DNA of 64,000 bases from Corinectria fuckeliana. Taxonomy: Eukaryota; Ascomycota; Sordariomycetes; Hypocreales; Nectriaceae. This document shows, piece by piece, positions 35,989 to 46,300 of the stretch (the first letter of the stretch is position 1; each line of letters starts with the position of its first letter). Below the pieces are notes generated by a model, which was given only the letters and a program-made list of their open reading frames with translations, was not told the DNA's origin and did not search any database. The position numbers were made by a program, and so were the translations under genes. The stretch lies in the NCBI GenBank assembly GCA_019137255.1, contig WPDH01000169.1:62001-126000 (forward strand), given 5' to 3'.

Positions 35989-36601
35989 ATGTCTACTCCA
36001 TCCGCAATTCCCACCGCCACGTCGGTCCTCGAGAGCGCCGTCATCAAGGCTCCCCTCTCCCACGTCTGGCACCACATCAAGCTTCAAGAGTTCGCCAGCT
36101 TCTGGTCCGCCCTGAGCAAGTCGGAATGGGTCAAGGGCACCAGCCCCGACACCGACATTGTCAAGTGGACGTTCAAGGATGGAACCGTGGTGGACGTGAA
36201 GCAGGAGGAGCACAGTGTAAGGGCTCTCTATTGATGTATCATGCATGATGCATCCTCAACGGCGTCAAGTGCTGACCGTGCCGTGTTTTTTGTTTCTCCA
36301 AGTCCATCAACCACTACATCACCTACAGCGTCATCGCCTCGCAGCCCGAGGTCACCTACACCAGCTCCATGAGCACCATCCGCCTCCATTCCGTCACGTC
36401 GGGAGATCTCGAAGGCAGCACCTTTGTCGAGTGGAGTGCAAACTTCTCCAGTGACGCTGATGCGGGTATGACATGATAACCCCCGAAACAGCCACGTCGC
36501 AAGCCTCTGCTAACTCTTCCGTCGCAGGTGTTATTCAGGATGCAAAGTTCAAGCGCATCGAGGCTCTTGCTGACCTAGCTCGTGCCTCAAGCAAGAAGTA
36601 G
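35989..36601 (+). CDS. SRPBCC (START/Bet v 1-like) protein
   Basis: Exons 35989-36216, 36303-36465 and 36528-36601 give 154 aa. Phases agree and the splice sites are GT-AG. The fold family binds hydrophobic ligands in a deep cavity and includes polyketide cyclase/dehydrase-like proteins. Seen: the opening helix-turn TSVLESAVIKAPLSHVWHHI, the central KLQEFASFWSAL, strands ITYSVIASQPEVTYTSSMST and STFVEWSANFSSD, and a last helix VIQDAKFKRIEALADLARAS, as in the family. There is no signal peptide, so it is probably cytosolic. The ATG at 35989 is preferred; another at 35902 would place a repetitive peptide in front. Ligand unknown. A role with the FAD monooxygenase 0.8 kb away is possible, but nothing shows it. 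Confidence 0.85.
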
Positions 36602-36901
36602 TTGGCTCAGTGGTCGGTCGATATGAAGTTGCGGACAAAGACTAAAAGTTGACTATCAATTCAAATGAATTTTCTGTTCTCTTCCTGGGACCTGATGCAC
36701 CCGCTATGTCTTCTTCTTCGACGTCTAGTTACTAAAAACAGGCTGTGATTTCTGCTCGTGACTCAGACTTCTCTCTTGGACATTCCGACCGCACATCTGG
36801 CTCGTGGTCACTAAGAATGCTGGCCCTCATCCAAAGTCTTGCTGGGCATAATTATATCGCGACACCATCTTGTCTTCGTAATCTCAATGTAGACTCGGTT
36901 G

Positions 36902-36995
36902 GCTTCCTTAGCTCAGTTGGTTAGAGCTTCGTACTAATACTTCCTTCCAAGTGTTGGTGATGCGAAGGTCGCAGGTTCAAGCCCTGCAGGGAGCA
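36902..36995 (+). tRNA. tRNA-Ile (anticodon AAT) with a 20-nt intron
   Basis: Cloverleaf drawn by hand: acceptor stem GCTTCCT/AGGGAGC (one G-T pair), D stem GCTC/GAGC, anticodon stem TCGTA/TGCGA, T stem GCAGG/CCTGC around TTCAAGC, discriminator A. The anticodon AAT (36936-36938) follows T33 and is read as Ile after A34-to-I editing. The intron, 36940-36959, sits one base 3' of the anticodon, the canonical place for nuclear tRNA introns removed by the tRNA splicing endonuclease. A T-run 26 nt downstream serves as Pol III stop. Confidence 0.9.
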
Positions 36996-37020
36996 TTCAA
37001 GCTACCATTGCCCGCCGGTC

Positions 37021-37033
37021 TTTTTTTTTTTTT
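37021..37033 (+). terminator. Pol III T-run terminator of tRNA-Ile
   Basis: Thirteen consecutive T residues on the + strand, 26 nt past the tRNA 3' end. Pol III stops at runs of four or more T. Confidence 0.8.
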
Positions 37034-37442
37034 ACTTCCTACTTTTTCCAGCAAATTTTGGTCTAATTATGCTAACCTACTTACTACATCCATGTGTCTA
37101 TCCTTCTTTGTCTTCACGATATTGAGGCTCGGCGTGATTTATGCAACACAGAAGGAGGAAATATGGCTGACTGACTGCCTGATTGTCTAAAAGTTCACCC
37201 AAGTCAATAATTGTAGTAGCAATCCAATCACACGCCATTAAGAGCACCGTTTGTTTATTGTGCCGAACGAACTAAGATTCACTGGCGCTAGATGAGCTAC
37301 AAACCACAGTACAAAACATGGTACGTCGAGAGCTGTTTGACGGAGATTAAATATGTCTCCATCCTCTCTAATATCACCTACCCACCTCCCCACCTACCGA
37401 CGCTAAGACGTGATGGCGATCAACAAGATCTTCCCTCCAGGT
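37034..37442. other. Spacer with nothing recognised
   Basis: This lies between the tRNA terminator and the 3' end of the FAD monooxygenase. No reading frame or repeat of note. Confidence 0.4.
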
Positions 37443-40157
37443 CTAGTTGTTGATCCTTCGGCCCACCCGCGTAAAGACCTCCTCCCTCCACCCATAGAAA
37501 CCAATGTGAGCGGCAGCCGGCCCGACAATGGCTGGAGCCAGGATCGTAGTCGCCGAAGCGACCTTGGCCTCCCGAGTAGTGATGTATCCAAGGCTTCGCA
37601 GATGGTAGATACGGTAAAGGTTCTGAACAAGAACCGAAGTGGCATTCAAGAGCATGTCTGCCTGGAAAAACCGAAAGATTTCGTCTTCACGATCAGAAGT
37701 GTGACTTGCAAAGAGCAGATGGCTAACGCTCCCGAATACTCCCGAGATGGACAGCTCGGGGCTCTTCCAGATGCGGTATATGGACCAAAAATGCATCAGG
37801 GTCGTTGCTGCCGTGCCAACCACGAAGAGTCGTCTCAAGCTTGTCACGGTCGCTTTCTTTCGCGACTGCTCCCTTTTCTGTATCTGCTTTGCAGACGAGC
37901 CATCTTTCTCAGCATGTCGGGGCTTGTAGAAGAACTTCGACAGCCCCCAGGTGAGGAGACCAACGTAAGTGGTAACAGGCTGCCACAAGGCGATAACTGC
38001 CTGCCAAGTATCCTTGTTCTGGAACGGCACAAACATGGCTACGGTTGGGAGTACGGCCCCAAGCGCCAGTGCGGGAATCAGGGCGTCGACGACTTCCTTG
38101 GCCACAGGATGACCGACAGTAGTGCCAAAGGCGCCATTTGTGGCATGTACGAGACCGGTTGCCAAGTAGTAGAGCGGTGCAATTCGGCCAATCCCCAGAA
38201 TTTGGTACACGATTCCATAGATGGTCGGGCTGATAGGTTCGGTCAGTTGTTGAGTTGAGCAGAATGCATACGGCTCATGCTGGAGTGGCACGGAGTAGCA
38301 CCAAAGCTTGGTTGAGACTTACAAGGAAATGAGATAATGACCATTGCTTGCTGCTCGATAGCTCTCGATAGTCCAGTCCATGACGGCAGAGACTATGGCG
38401 GGCGTGAAATATATCAGTTGCAGTGTCTTTGCCTGGTCTGGTCCTGCAACGGGAACTCCAAAGATGGTCACCACGTCCGCCACAAAGTCGTCCAGGTACC
38501 TGATTCCTGTATAATGTTTCCGGATCGGAGCACCAACAAACGACGAGGGCGCCTCCAATTGAGGCAGAAGGCTTTTGGCAATCTTGTTCAACACGATCTG
38601 GCTTATGGCAGCTAGGCCAGCAGGAAGCCAACTCGATGCCAGTGGCTTTGCAGGGAGCTCGTCGTCGTACGGAAGAGAGTGCTCATGTTTCGGGACGGGA
38701 AGCATCTCGAGACGAGCGGCGCCGACAATCGGGTCGGACCAGAGCTGAAGGGCAGCTTCGGGGCTGATTAGGCGTGGCAAATAGCGCGCCTCCAAGGCCA
38801 AGCGTGGTGTTTCGAGCGAGTCCCTCCGCTGGCGTTGGTAGGCATGTTCCACAAGATACGACACACGCTTGAACCGGTCGCGTTGCGTTTTGGCGAGGAT
38901 CTCACGGATGTCCGGAAGCGTCAAGGCCGAGTCCTTCTTGGCGAACAAGTTGTTCGCAAACGTTGCGGCCGACTCGATGGCAGCGTTACCCCCCTGGCCG
39001 GTGACTGGCGCAAACTAAGCTTGCGGTTAGTGCTAGAAAACCCTAGGTAGATGGCATCGTGGGGTTGCGGGTTGTACCTTGTGAGCCGAGTCGCCGATGG
39101 TGATGATACGCTCGTAATGCCATTTCTCGAAAACATGGACATGCAGCGGAGTCAGGACGGAGCTGGTCCTGGCCGCGTAAAGGTCGCCGAATCTGATGGT
39201 CGGCGTGATTACGTCGGACGCATGCTTTCGTGCGAGTGCTTCCTCGTCACTCTTGCTGTATCTTGGAATGTCTTTTCCATAGAGCCGGACGGGTAATGTG
39301 ACCGTGAGGAACCAGTACACCCTCTCACCGGGGCCAGTTATGACCAAGTAAGATAGCTGGTCGCCGAGCACATAGAGCGCTCCCTTTTCAAGTCCGGCGA
39401 CGGGGCTGGATATTCCAAAGATGCACTTGTAGTAGGCCGGAACGCCTAGATGGATCGCGAGTTAGCTGGCGGCCGTCCAACCATCGAGACACCAGGCCCG
39501 GACATGGGGAAAGACTTTACGTGACCACTCGTCCTTGGGGAAGTAACCAGGCGACAGCTCGTTGCCGATGCGCCACATCTCCTTCCGTACGGCGCTGTAG
39601 ATTCCATCCGCACCGACGAGGATATCGCCTCGGAAGCTGTCGCCCTTCTTGGTTACTACCTCGACGTAATTGTCTAGCTTGGTGATTGACTGGACTCGCT
39701 GGCCGGTATGCACCGGGGCCTTGGATTCCAAGTTGTTGTACAACTCCACTAGGAGCATCTGTCGATCGATGAAGATGGTGGGATACGCATGCCTGGTAAA
39801 CGACGGGTGTCAGCTCGACGCAGCCAGTTGTAAGTGGTAGTTGATGCCGTCTTACCTCTCCGTAAGCCTTCCATGGAAGTTCTCTAGTTTGATGACTATA
39901 GACCCGTCCGTGTCACGTACAAAGCCATGTTCAAGCGGCGTGTCAGCTAGTGCCAGGATCTTGTCGGCGCATCCCAGCTGGTCGAGGATCCGGAGCCCAT
40001 TTGCTTGGAGGCCGATGCTTGCGCCGACCTGTGGTGCGATTTCCTCTTCGGCTTCCAGCAAGACGTAGCGGATCCCGGCCTTCTCAAGCATGTTGGCGAG
40101 AGAAAGGCCGGCCACACTACCGCCCACAATGAGGACCGTCAGCTCGGCTTTGCCCAT
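37443..40157 (-). CDS. FAD monooxygenase fused to a multi-pass membrane domain
   Basis: Five minus-strand exons (40157-39856, 39792-39521, 39445-39078, 39014-38323, 38229-37443) give 806 aa with agreeing phases. Residues 1-~450 are a group A flavin monooxygenase: the FAD dinucleotide motif VLIVGGSVAGLSLANMLEKA at the start, the DG motif VGADGIYSAVRKEMW near 160-174, and the GD motif ITIGDSAHKFAPVTGQGGNA near 310. These enzymes use NAD(P)H and O2 to hydroxylate or epoxidise small molecules. From about residue 470 the protein carries hydrophobic helices with polar loops (IYFTPAIVSAVMDWTIESY, YYLATGLVHATNGAFG, ALIPALALGAVLPTVAMFVP) to the end, so it is membrane-bound. Most related enzymes are 400-480 aa. 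The long exon 4 crosses the boundary, so the fusion is not an assembly of two genes. The last acceptor (before 38229) is the least certain. Confidence 0.82.
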
Positions 40158-42599
40158 GTTTCTTACTGCGAGGGTGTTGGGAGTGACAGAAGTAGAAGAG
40201 TAGCGGAATCGAGATGAGTCTATTGATTCATTTGCATAGCCATTATCTTGGACTTCAACTCAGCTTATAATAGTCCTTCCTGTTGATTTAACTTTCAACC
40301 ATAACCGCGGGTGTCGGATAGATCGGTGGCTATTACATCCCGAGTGAAAGTCAAAAGTCGTATACCCTTAATGAAACAATGTATTGGTGGATCAAAAGCT
40401 ACAGCTTTCCAGAGAACAATGCTTCATTTTCGTGCGCGCCCACAAGTCGGTGAAGATGCCTTGCCTCCAAATTGCTTGATACAGATGTACAACTAGATTC
40501 GGCCATCGGAGGATGCGGGAGCGAAAAACACCGAGGCGGCGTTTATCCAGTGCTGTTAGTAAGGCCCGTGTATGGGAAAGATGAGGGCTTTTCCATAGAC
40601 CAGGTACGAAAACTCCGGTTGTGCATGACTGATCAGTGGGTCTTGAAGCAAGACATACTACGTAGTGATATAGTCTCCAGGTTGCAAGGGTTATGTTAAG
40701 CAAGAGATCTACTTCGTATCTCGGTAGCAAGTATAGTACAGAGGTCAGTATGTACTAATCATCGGGTCCCCTAGTATCGTGCTCACCAAGTCAGATCAAG
40801 AGGAAATATGCACGAAGTACGGAGTATCTAGGCTCTAGACGTACCAGATATAACACTCAAGAGCTTGTACAGTACAGAACCGCTTCTGCACATTCTAACC
40901 GTTACAACCTACATCTAATATATAGCCCACAAGAATTACAAACGTTAGGTTAGGTATAAAGCGCACAAATGATGCACTGACGAGCCTGCGTATCTTCTGT
41001 AGTTGATCAAGAGCAAGACTTGGTTATATGAGCTTGGCGATGGCAACGTGGCGAAGTCAGGTCTCGACTTGACGTGAGTAATCTTTGTGGGCTGTACACA
41101 TAAGTCGGACCACCCAAGGTTGGCCCCCCCTGCTAGTAGCTGGATCATGTAAGGACTGGGGTAGCATGCCCAGCCTTCAACAGACCAATCTAACGGAGTC
41201 ACAAAGATCAACCAATTCCAGTAGGCTGCGTTACGGAACCGCGCTGCATAACAGGTTATAAGGAGATCCGCAGGCTCCCCGAGCCCGAGCCGTGCACCCG
41301 GCGCTTCACTCATACCGGCACCCTTGCAGATTAATAGTCAGCCTGGCCAATTGTGACTGAGGAGGTGACTGATCCAGCCACTAGCAGAGGGGGTGGCCAA
41401 CCCGGGGTGGTCTGACTTGCTATGTGTAAAACAACGAAGGTTCCACCCTGTTTCACTTCAAGTGCTCGTACAGCGCGGTGCTTTGTAATATACTCTGGAT
41501 TGTCCTCCAAGTGCCCGTCGATGCTCTCACTGGCCTTGTGTGGAGAGAGCGGCCGTGTTCCGCGAGCCGGACGCGTGGACTTTCGTGAATGGGCCCGATG
41601 ACGCCTCCAACAGCGGCAGTAGGCCCGGCAGTTATCAGTCACCCACTTAAACTTCGTATATACAGTACTGAAGCTTGGTTATTCATCCGTTAGAGCGCTC
41701 GCTACTACCCTGAGCTGCGGATCGGCATGCCGGGGCGATGCAACGGGCGATGCAACGGCCGACACCGACGCCCCTGGTCAAACTTGGGATAATCGGTGTC
41801 GCGAACTTAACCTTAAGTGCCGTCCCGTTGCGTCTAATTGTCCTAGTGCGTCGAGATCCGGCCTCTAGTTCCGGCCTTGTAGAGTTACCGCCGATCCGCA
41901 GGATGACAGAAGTTCCCCGGCCGCCCGTTTATCACAGCCCGTCCTTGCGATCCGAAAACCCCGATTGGTTCATCTCTTAAACTCCGCCTTCTTGAACTTT
42001 ATCCTGCAGTATACTAGAGTGAGGTGTGCTGCCTCCTGTCATCGTCATCCGTCCTTGTCTCCTTGACTATGTTTCAATATCCATTTCATTCTCGTTCCTC
42101 TTGCTCTACTCGCTCTCGACGTCAAGACCGTTCCCGAGCTTTTGCTCCAACCTAGGCCTTTTCTCTTTGAGCTCGCCCTTGGATTCAGCGTCGTTATCCT
42201 GACTCTTGAAACGTCCTGGAGCTTTTCAGTCGCATGTATCATGTACCTGGGCTAACAAATCTGAGTATCTTACCATCCAGTACAGAGCACGGAGAGGGGA
42301 GATATTTTCTAGGTTCCTCCGGCATACATGTCTCCTGCGGCCTTGACGGTTGAGCCCGAGTGGGAAGTTGGCGGTTGTTGAGCTGCAAGCTTCCCCGTGA
42401 TTGATCTAGTCTACATGGAGGCTATAGGTAGCACAAACATGACTCCCATGAGGAAGTGTCCTTATTCTTGTACTTGTCAATAGACGCAGAGGTTGGCAAG
42501 GTAATGGTATCTGAGCTAGCAATCGCAGTACGGGAGTCACCGAGGAGCTGAGATCCCAATGGGCTCCAGGCCAAGGGTAAACGTTGTAAATCCTAGAAG
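40158..42599. other. Intergenic, no gene seen
   Basis: 2.4 kb with scattered short frames. A minus frame at 41642-41331 includes HLEDNPEYITKHRAVRALEV, which looks protein-like but has no start, splice or family support. Short direct duplications occur, such as GCGATGCAACGG twice near 41736. Confidence 0.35.
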
Positions 42600-44035
42600 T
42601 TGACTCCGCAAGGTTCGTACACTCAGCAAATCCGAATTGACGACGCTGTCGTAGTTGACCCTGACCGCGTCGACAATGCAGTTACCAACGATGGCTTCAC
42701 CATGCGTGAACTTCGCCACGCCATTGGTGCTCGCGCTGGCGATGAAGGTAACGACAACGATGAGGACGAGCTGCTTCCTCGACGTCTGCCTCTTCCACAG
42801 CCAGTGTATACTACAGTGGCTACAACCAGTGATATGCCCGGCGATGCAAAGACTGATGTCCCATCTGAGACACCTCCCATGATTAGCCCTGCGCCTTCCA
42901 TGGCCCTCGACAGCACGCTGCAAGATATTATTGAGGATGCGGCTGACCGCAGCAGCGATGCCACAAAGCGAGATGCTCTGCTGCTTGGAAAGAAGCGGAT
43001 GCGATTTGCCCGCCTCAAAACGACTGGGACTGACCTGAAGTCTACCAAGTCCCGTGTTGATGCGCGGGAGCTGTCGCAGCGTGGGCTAAGTCAGATTATC
43101 TCCTACAGCTCACGGCTCGTAGACAAAATCAAGTGTGTTTCTCTATCCCGCTTAGATGTTCCATACAGCAAAAGGACTCACCTTTCCATCAAGTACGGCG
43201 CCATCAGCAGTTCCGACAAGGCCTCCTTTGTCGATTCAGACAAGTTCGAGTAGAGCAACCTCAACCTCTTTATCAGCGTCAAGGTCATCAACCACAGCAT
43301 CAGCATCAAGGACGCCCTGGTCTTCCAGGGTCTCCCTCTGTAAACGAGACCAACTCTCGCTCCGTCTTTGGCGACAGCCTCATCTCTGGTTTCCTCGAGG
43401 GCGGCGAGTTCAATACGCTTGTGTGCATGAAGGTTTATCGTACCTTGGGAACAAACCTCTTCGATATCCAAGCCGGCACCAAGAAATTCGGCGACTGGCC
43501 TGCTGGAACTACATTCTCCAACGCCACTACCCTCTCTCGCATCGACGACGAGTCTCGTTCTACCGCCACAACCAGGGGCCTTGACCTCGCTCGCCCTGCC
43601 TGCCGCTTCCAGATGATCAAGATCGTCAAAGAGGTCAGTCAGATTGAGGAACATCCTGACTACGCCGCCGACGACAAACGTGCCGAGGCTTTACCGAGAT
43701 TCCCATTGTCTTCCCCGAGTGTCTTCCCGTCGTCAAGAAAAAGGAGAAGATGCCAAATCTCAACATTTTCGGCACATATGCTCCTTTTTTCCGCCTTGAG
43801 CTTACAGAAGACGATGGCGTGACTGATGCCGAAGCCGCCAAACCGTCGAGCTATGCTGTAGACCAACCTGATGTTGGTGAGTTCCAGAGGCTCGCGCCCA
43901 TGGTTGGTTCTGTTCAGGGGACGCTCTTTTGCAACTTGGACTTTATCAAGCCCGACTTCAGCCTATCTACAGCAACCCTACCCAAACTCCTATTTAGATC
44001 TTACACCGCTAGCTAACGCCATCGAGGTCGGATGG
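42600..44035 (+). pseudogene. Broken gene of an unnamed fungal protein family
   Basis: The + strand reads protein-like from about 42600 to 43990, but in three frames. The first frame (acidic N-terminal part, then LSQIISYSSRLVDKI and KYGAISSSDKASFVDSDKF) meets TAG at 43252-43254, a C-to-T change of CAG, then continues NLNLFISVKVINHSISIKDA. A one-base loss near 43335 shifts to the frame of GDSLISGFLEGGEFNTLVCM, and a second near 43692 shifts to MPNLNIFGTYAPFFRLELTE. A short intron (about 43133-43170) may lie before KRTHLSIKYGAIS. The GDS(F/L)ISGFLEGGEFN block is, to my memory, common to a large group of fungal hypothetical proteins; I cannot name the family or function. Two frame losses and a stop make this a non-functional copy unless the sequence has errors. 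Confidence 0.55.
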
Positions 44036-44107
44036 TGTCCCGACGCTGTGAACTACTCAACTCTTTTTACATATAAACGTACACCCACTCACGTTTCGTG
44101 CAATGCT

Positions 44108-45226
44108 TCACCTCGACTGGGCGTCCACCCAGAACGAAACAACTTCATCAGTCACGTCTCGCTGTGCACGTCCTGACTGCCATACATTGCCCACCTTGGT
44201 AGAAGTATCGATCCATTCGCTGATGGCCCTTCCCTTGTCGCCATTCCCAGCAAAGTGCACGAGGAAATCGCCTCGACGAACAGCACGTTCCGGCAGCCCG
44301 GTGGTGTTCACCCTGGTTATCAACTCGCCGGCCAATCCTTCTGGATACGCGTTGAACCAATGCTGCGGGACGTATTGCACGCCGTTCTTGTACTTGTCCT
44401 CCTTGATGAGGATCTCCATGGCGCTCTGCTCCGTGAAGCGGAGTTTGACGTCGGGTTTGAAGTGGCGGAAGGCGAGGATGTCGGAGAAGAGATCGATGCT
44501 CCACTGGTCGACGTGCACCAGGAAGACTCCGTTGTTCAAGCCGTTCCAGTCGTTGGAGACGAGAAGGTGCGTCGGGTTCCCCTTGGCCGAGCGTGTCGTC
44601 GCCGTCGAATCGGCCTCGGGAAGCAGGAAGCTCGTAGGGTGGCGGCAGTAGTCGAGAATGAGGGTGTCTCGGTCAGCCCAGAGCAGCCACTGCAGCCGCT
44701 CCTCGGCCGGCTTGGCCATCTCGTCCAAGATGACAGAGAGAAGAAAGGCGGGCTTGTTCCAGAGGTTGTCGATGACGGGTCGGCACATGACGTGAAGAGG
44801 ATAGTTGTGAACGGCCCCGAGCATAAGATGGGTGTTCATGGCTTGTTGGTAGTGCGCCTCAGGCTTGCCAAAGTGCGCCATCAACGTCGCCATCCGGAAG
44901 CTGGTCTGCTTGAAGGGAGACGGAGAGTTCATGCACGACTGTCGGATCTTGTCGGACTGGTTGAGCATAGCGGGGGTGATGCCTTCAAAGCACTCGTTGC
45001 CGCCGTGGTGTTGTAGGTCCAGGACCTTGTGTGAGGGCACGACATCTTTGAGAGCGCTCTGGTTGAGTAGGGGAAAACGCTGATTGAGCCAGTGCTCAAG
45101 GAGGCCGATCTGCAGGAAGAAGAAGACAATGACGCCCGCCGCGAACTTGAGGGGTAGCGAGTTGATCATTTTGAAAGAGTGAAAGCCACGGATAAGGAGA
45201 TAAAGGACCGGGAAACAGCGAAACAC
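44108..45226 (-). CDS. GT34-like Golgi glycosyltransferase (galactosyl/mannosyltransferase)
   Basis: A single exon of 372 aa; a start at M20 (MINSLPLKFAAGVIVFF) is also possible. It is a type II membrane protein: a short cytoplasmic end, one membrane helix (KFAAGVIVFFFLQIGLLEHW), then a lumenal catalytic domain. The GMA12/MNN10 pattern is visible: LQWLLWADRDTLILD holds the DxD metal site that binds the nucleotide sugar; SNDWNGLNNGVFLVHVDQWS follows; FLVHFAGNGDKGRA closes the domain. GT34 enzymes add galactose or mannose to N- or O-glycans in the Golgi. Length is normal. The gene is complete and clean although it is the last one before the RIP-mutated DNA. Confidence 0.85.
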   Translation of the reverse strand: MFRCFPVLYLLIRGFHSFKMINSLPLKFAAGVIVFFFLQIGLLEHWLNQRFPLLNQSALKDVVPSHKVLDLQHHGGNECFEGITPAMLNQSDKIRQSCMNSPSPFKQTSFRMATLMAHFGKPEAHYQQAMNTHLMLGAVHNYPLHVMCRPVIDNLWNKPAFLLSVILDEMAKPAEERLQWLLWADRDTLILDYCRHPTSFLLPEADSTATTRSAKGNPTHLLVSNDWNGLNNGVFLVHVDQWSIDLFSDILAFRHFKPDVKLRFTEQSAMEILIKEDKYKNGVQYVPQHWFNAYPEGLAGELITRVNTTGLPERAVRRGDFLVHFAGNGDKGRAISEWIDTSTKVGNVWQSGRAQRDVTDEVVSFWVDAQSR

Positions 45227-46300
45227 AAGGTCAGACGCGTAATGGGCCCCTGATTAGTCTTATAACTCGGGGGTGCTCCCCTTTTTCAGAGACTCGGACA
45301 GTAGGAAAGTGTCACTTCATTCCATCCGTGTCACATGGGTAGGCTTAAGAAGGTAAGGCACGTAGGCCAAACTCTGAAGGGTGCAGCTGAGTAAGACTAA
45401 TTGAGAAGACTATTGCCTCGCTAGTAGGCTATTCTCTGAGTAGTAAAGCCTCTCCTATCATTCAGGGCCCAGAACTGCACTGGCGGTGCCGACCATGGCT
45501 GAATGTGGGAAAATACTTACCTACGCCACGTGCCAGACCTGCTTTGTCTTGTAGACCGGATAAATCTAGGCTGTATTTGGGTGTGCAGGTACGCCCACGT
45601 GAAGATGCTGAGAACGAAGGTTTTCCTCTCTTATGCTTGTACAAACTATCTCAAATGCCTTTTCAACAGGGAGGAAATAAATCGAACCGTCCAATGCCAC
45701 TGAACCATTTGTCTCTCCCCGCTGACCCATTGGCGTTGGCGTTGGCGCTGGTATGTACGCTAAAGGTACCTCAAACTTGGTCTTGACTCTTCATCGTGGC
45801 AGTCACAAGGTGTGATAGGTTGATGGCGCCTACCCCTGCATACACTAAACTCTTTGCACGATTCGCGAATCCCAACCGACCTGGTGGCTTAGCTCTGAGA
45901 CGCCCAGTCGAGAGCTTGACTCAACTGATGGAAGGCTACCCGACTCAGACACGATCATGACAGACGGGATACCCTAGGATGGCAACAGGATTTAAGCCCT
46001 CTGGGATTGTAATGATAGATGACCACAGCCAAAAAGGGAATCACGAGGGTGCTACGAGTCAAACCGGGACAATATTTGCTGAAATTAAGTCCGTACGCCG
46101 GCCTAGTTAGCTGCAAGCCACACAAGGAAAAGGTGAATACGCCCCCTGATGTCCCCCTAGCCATTTGAAAGGCGCAGTACTCCCTGCTGGTGATTGACTA
46201 TTCGCTTGTCCGATTTATTAACTAACTCGATTGCTTGTCTATGAGTTTGGCTTAATCCACATTTAGGGCTGGTAGCAAACCTCTAATTACTCTTTCAAGC
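45227..46300. other. Transition to the AT-rich compartment
   Basis: Normal GC to about 46.2 kb, then a sharp drop. No gene was recognised. A TTGGCGTTGGCGTTGGCGCT triplication lies near 45740. Confidence 0.45.

Noticed and set aside
37410..38258. Plus-strand 282-aa open frame
   Set aside because: It lies antisense to exon 5 of the FAD monooxygenase, whose splice phases and membrane helices support the minus strand.
44255..45016. Plus-strand 253-aa open frame
   Set aside because: It is a shadow of the GT34-like gene, which has the DxD motif and a membrane anchor on the other strand.
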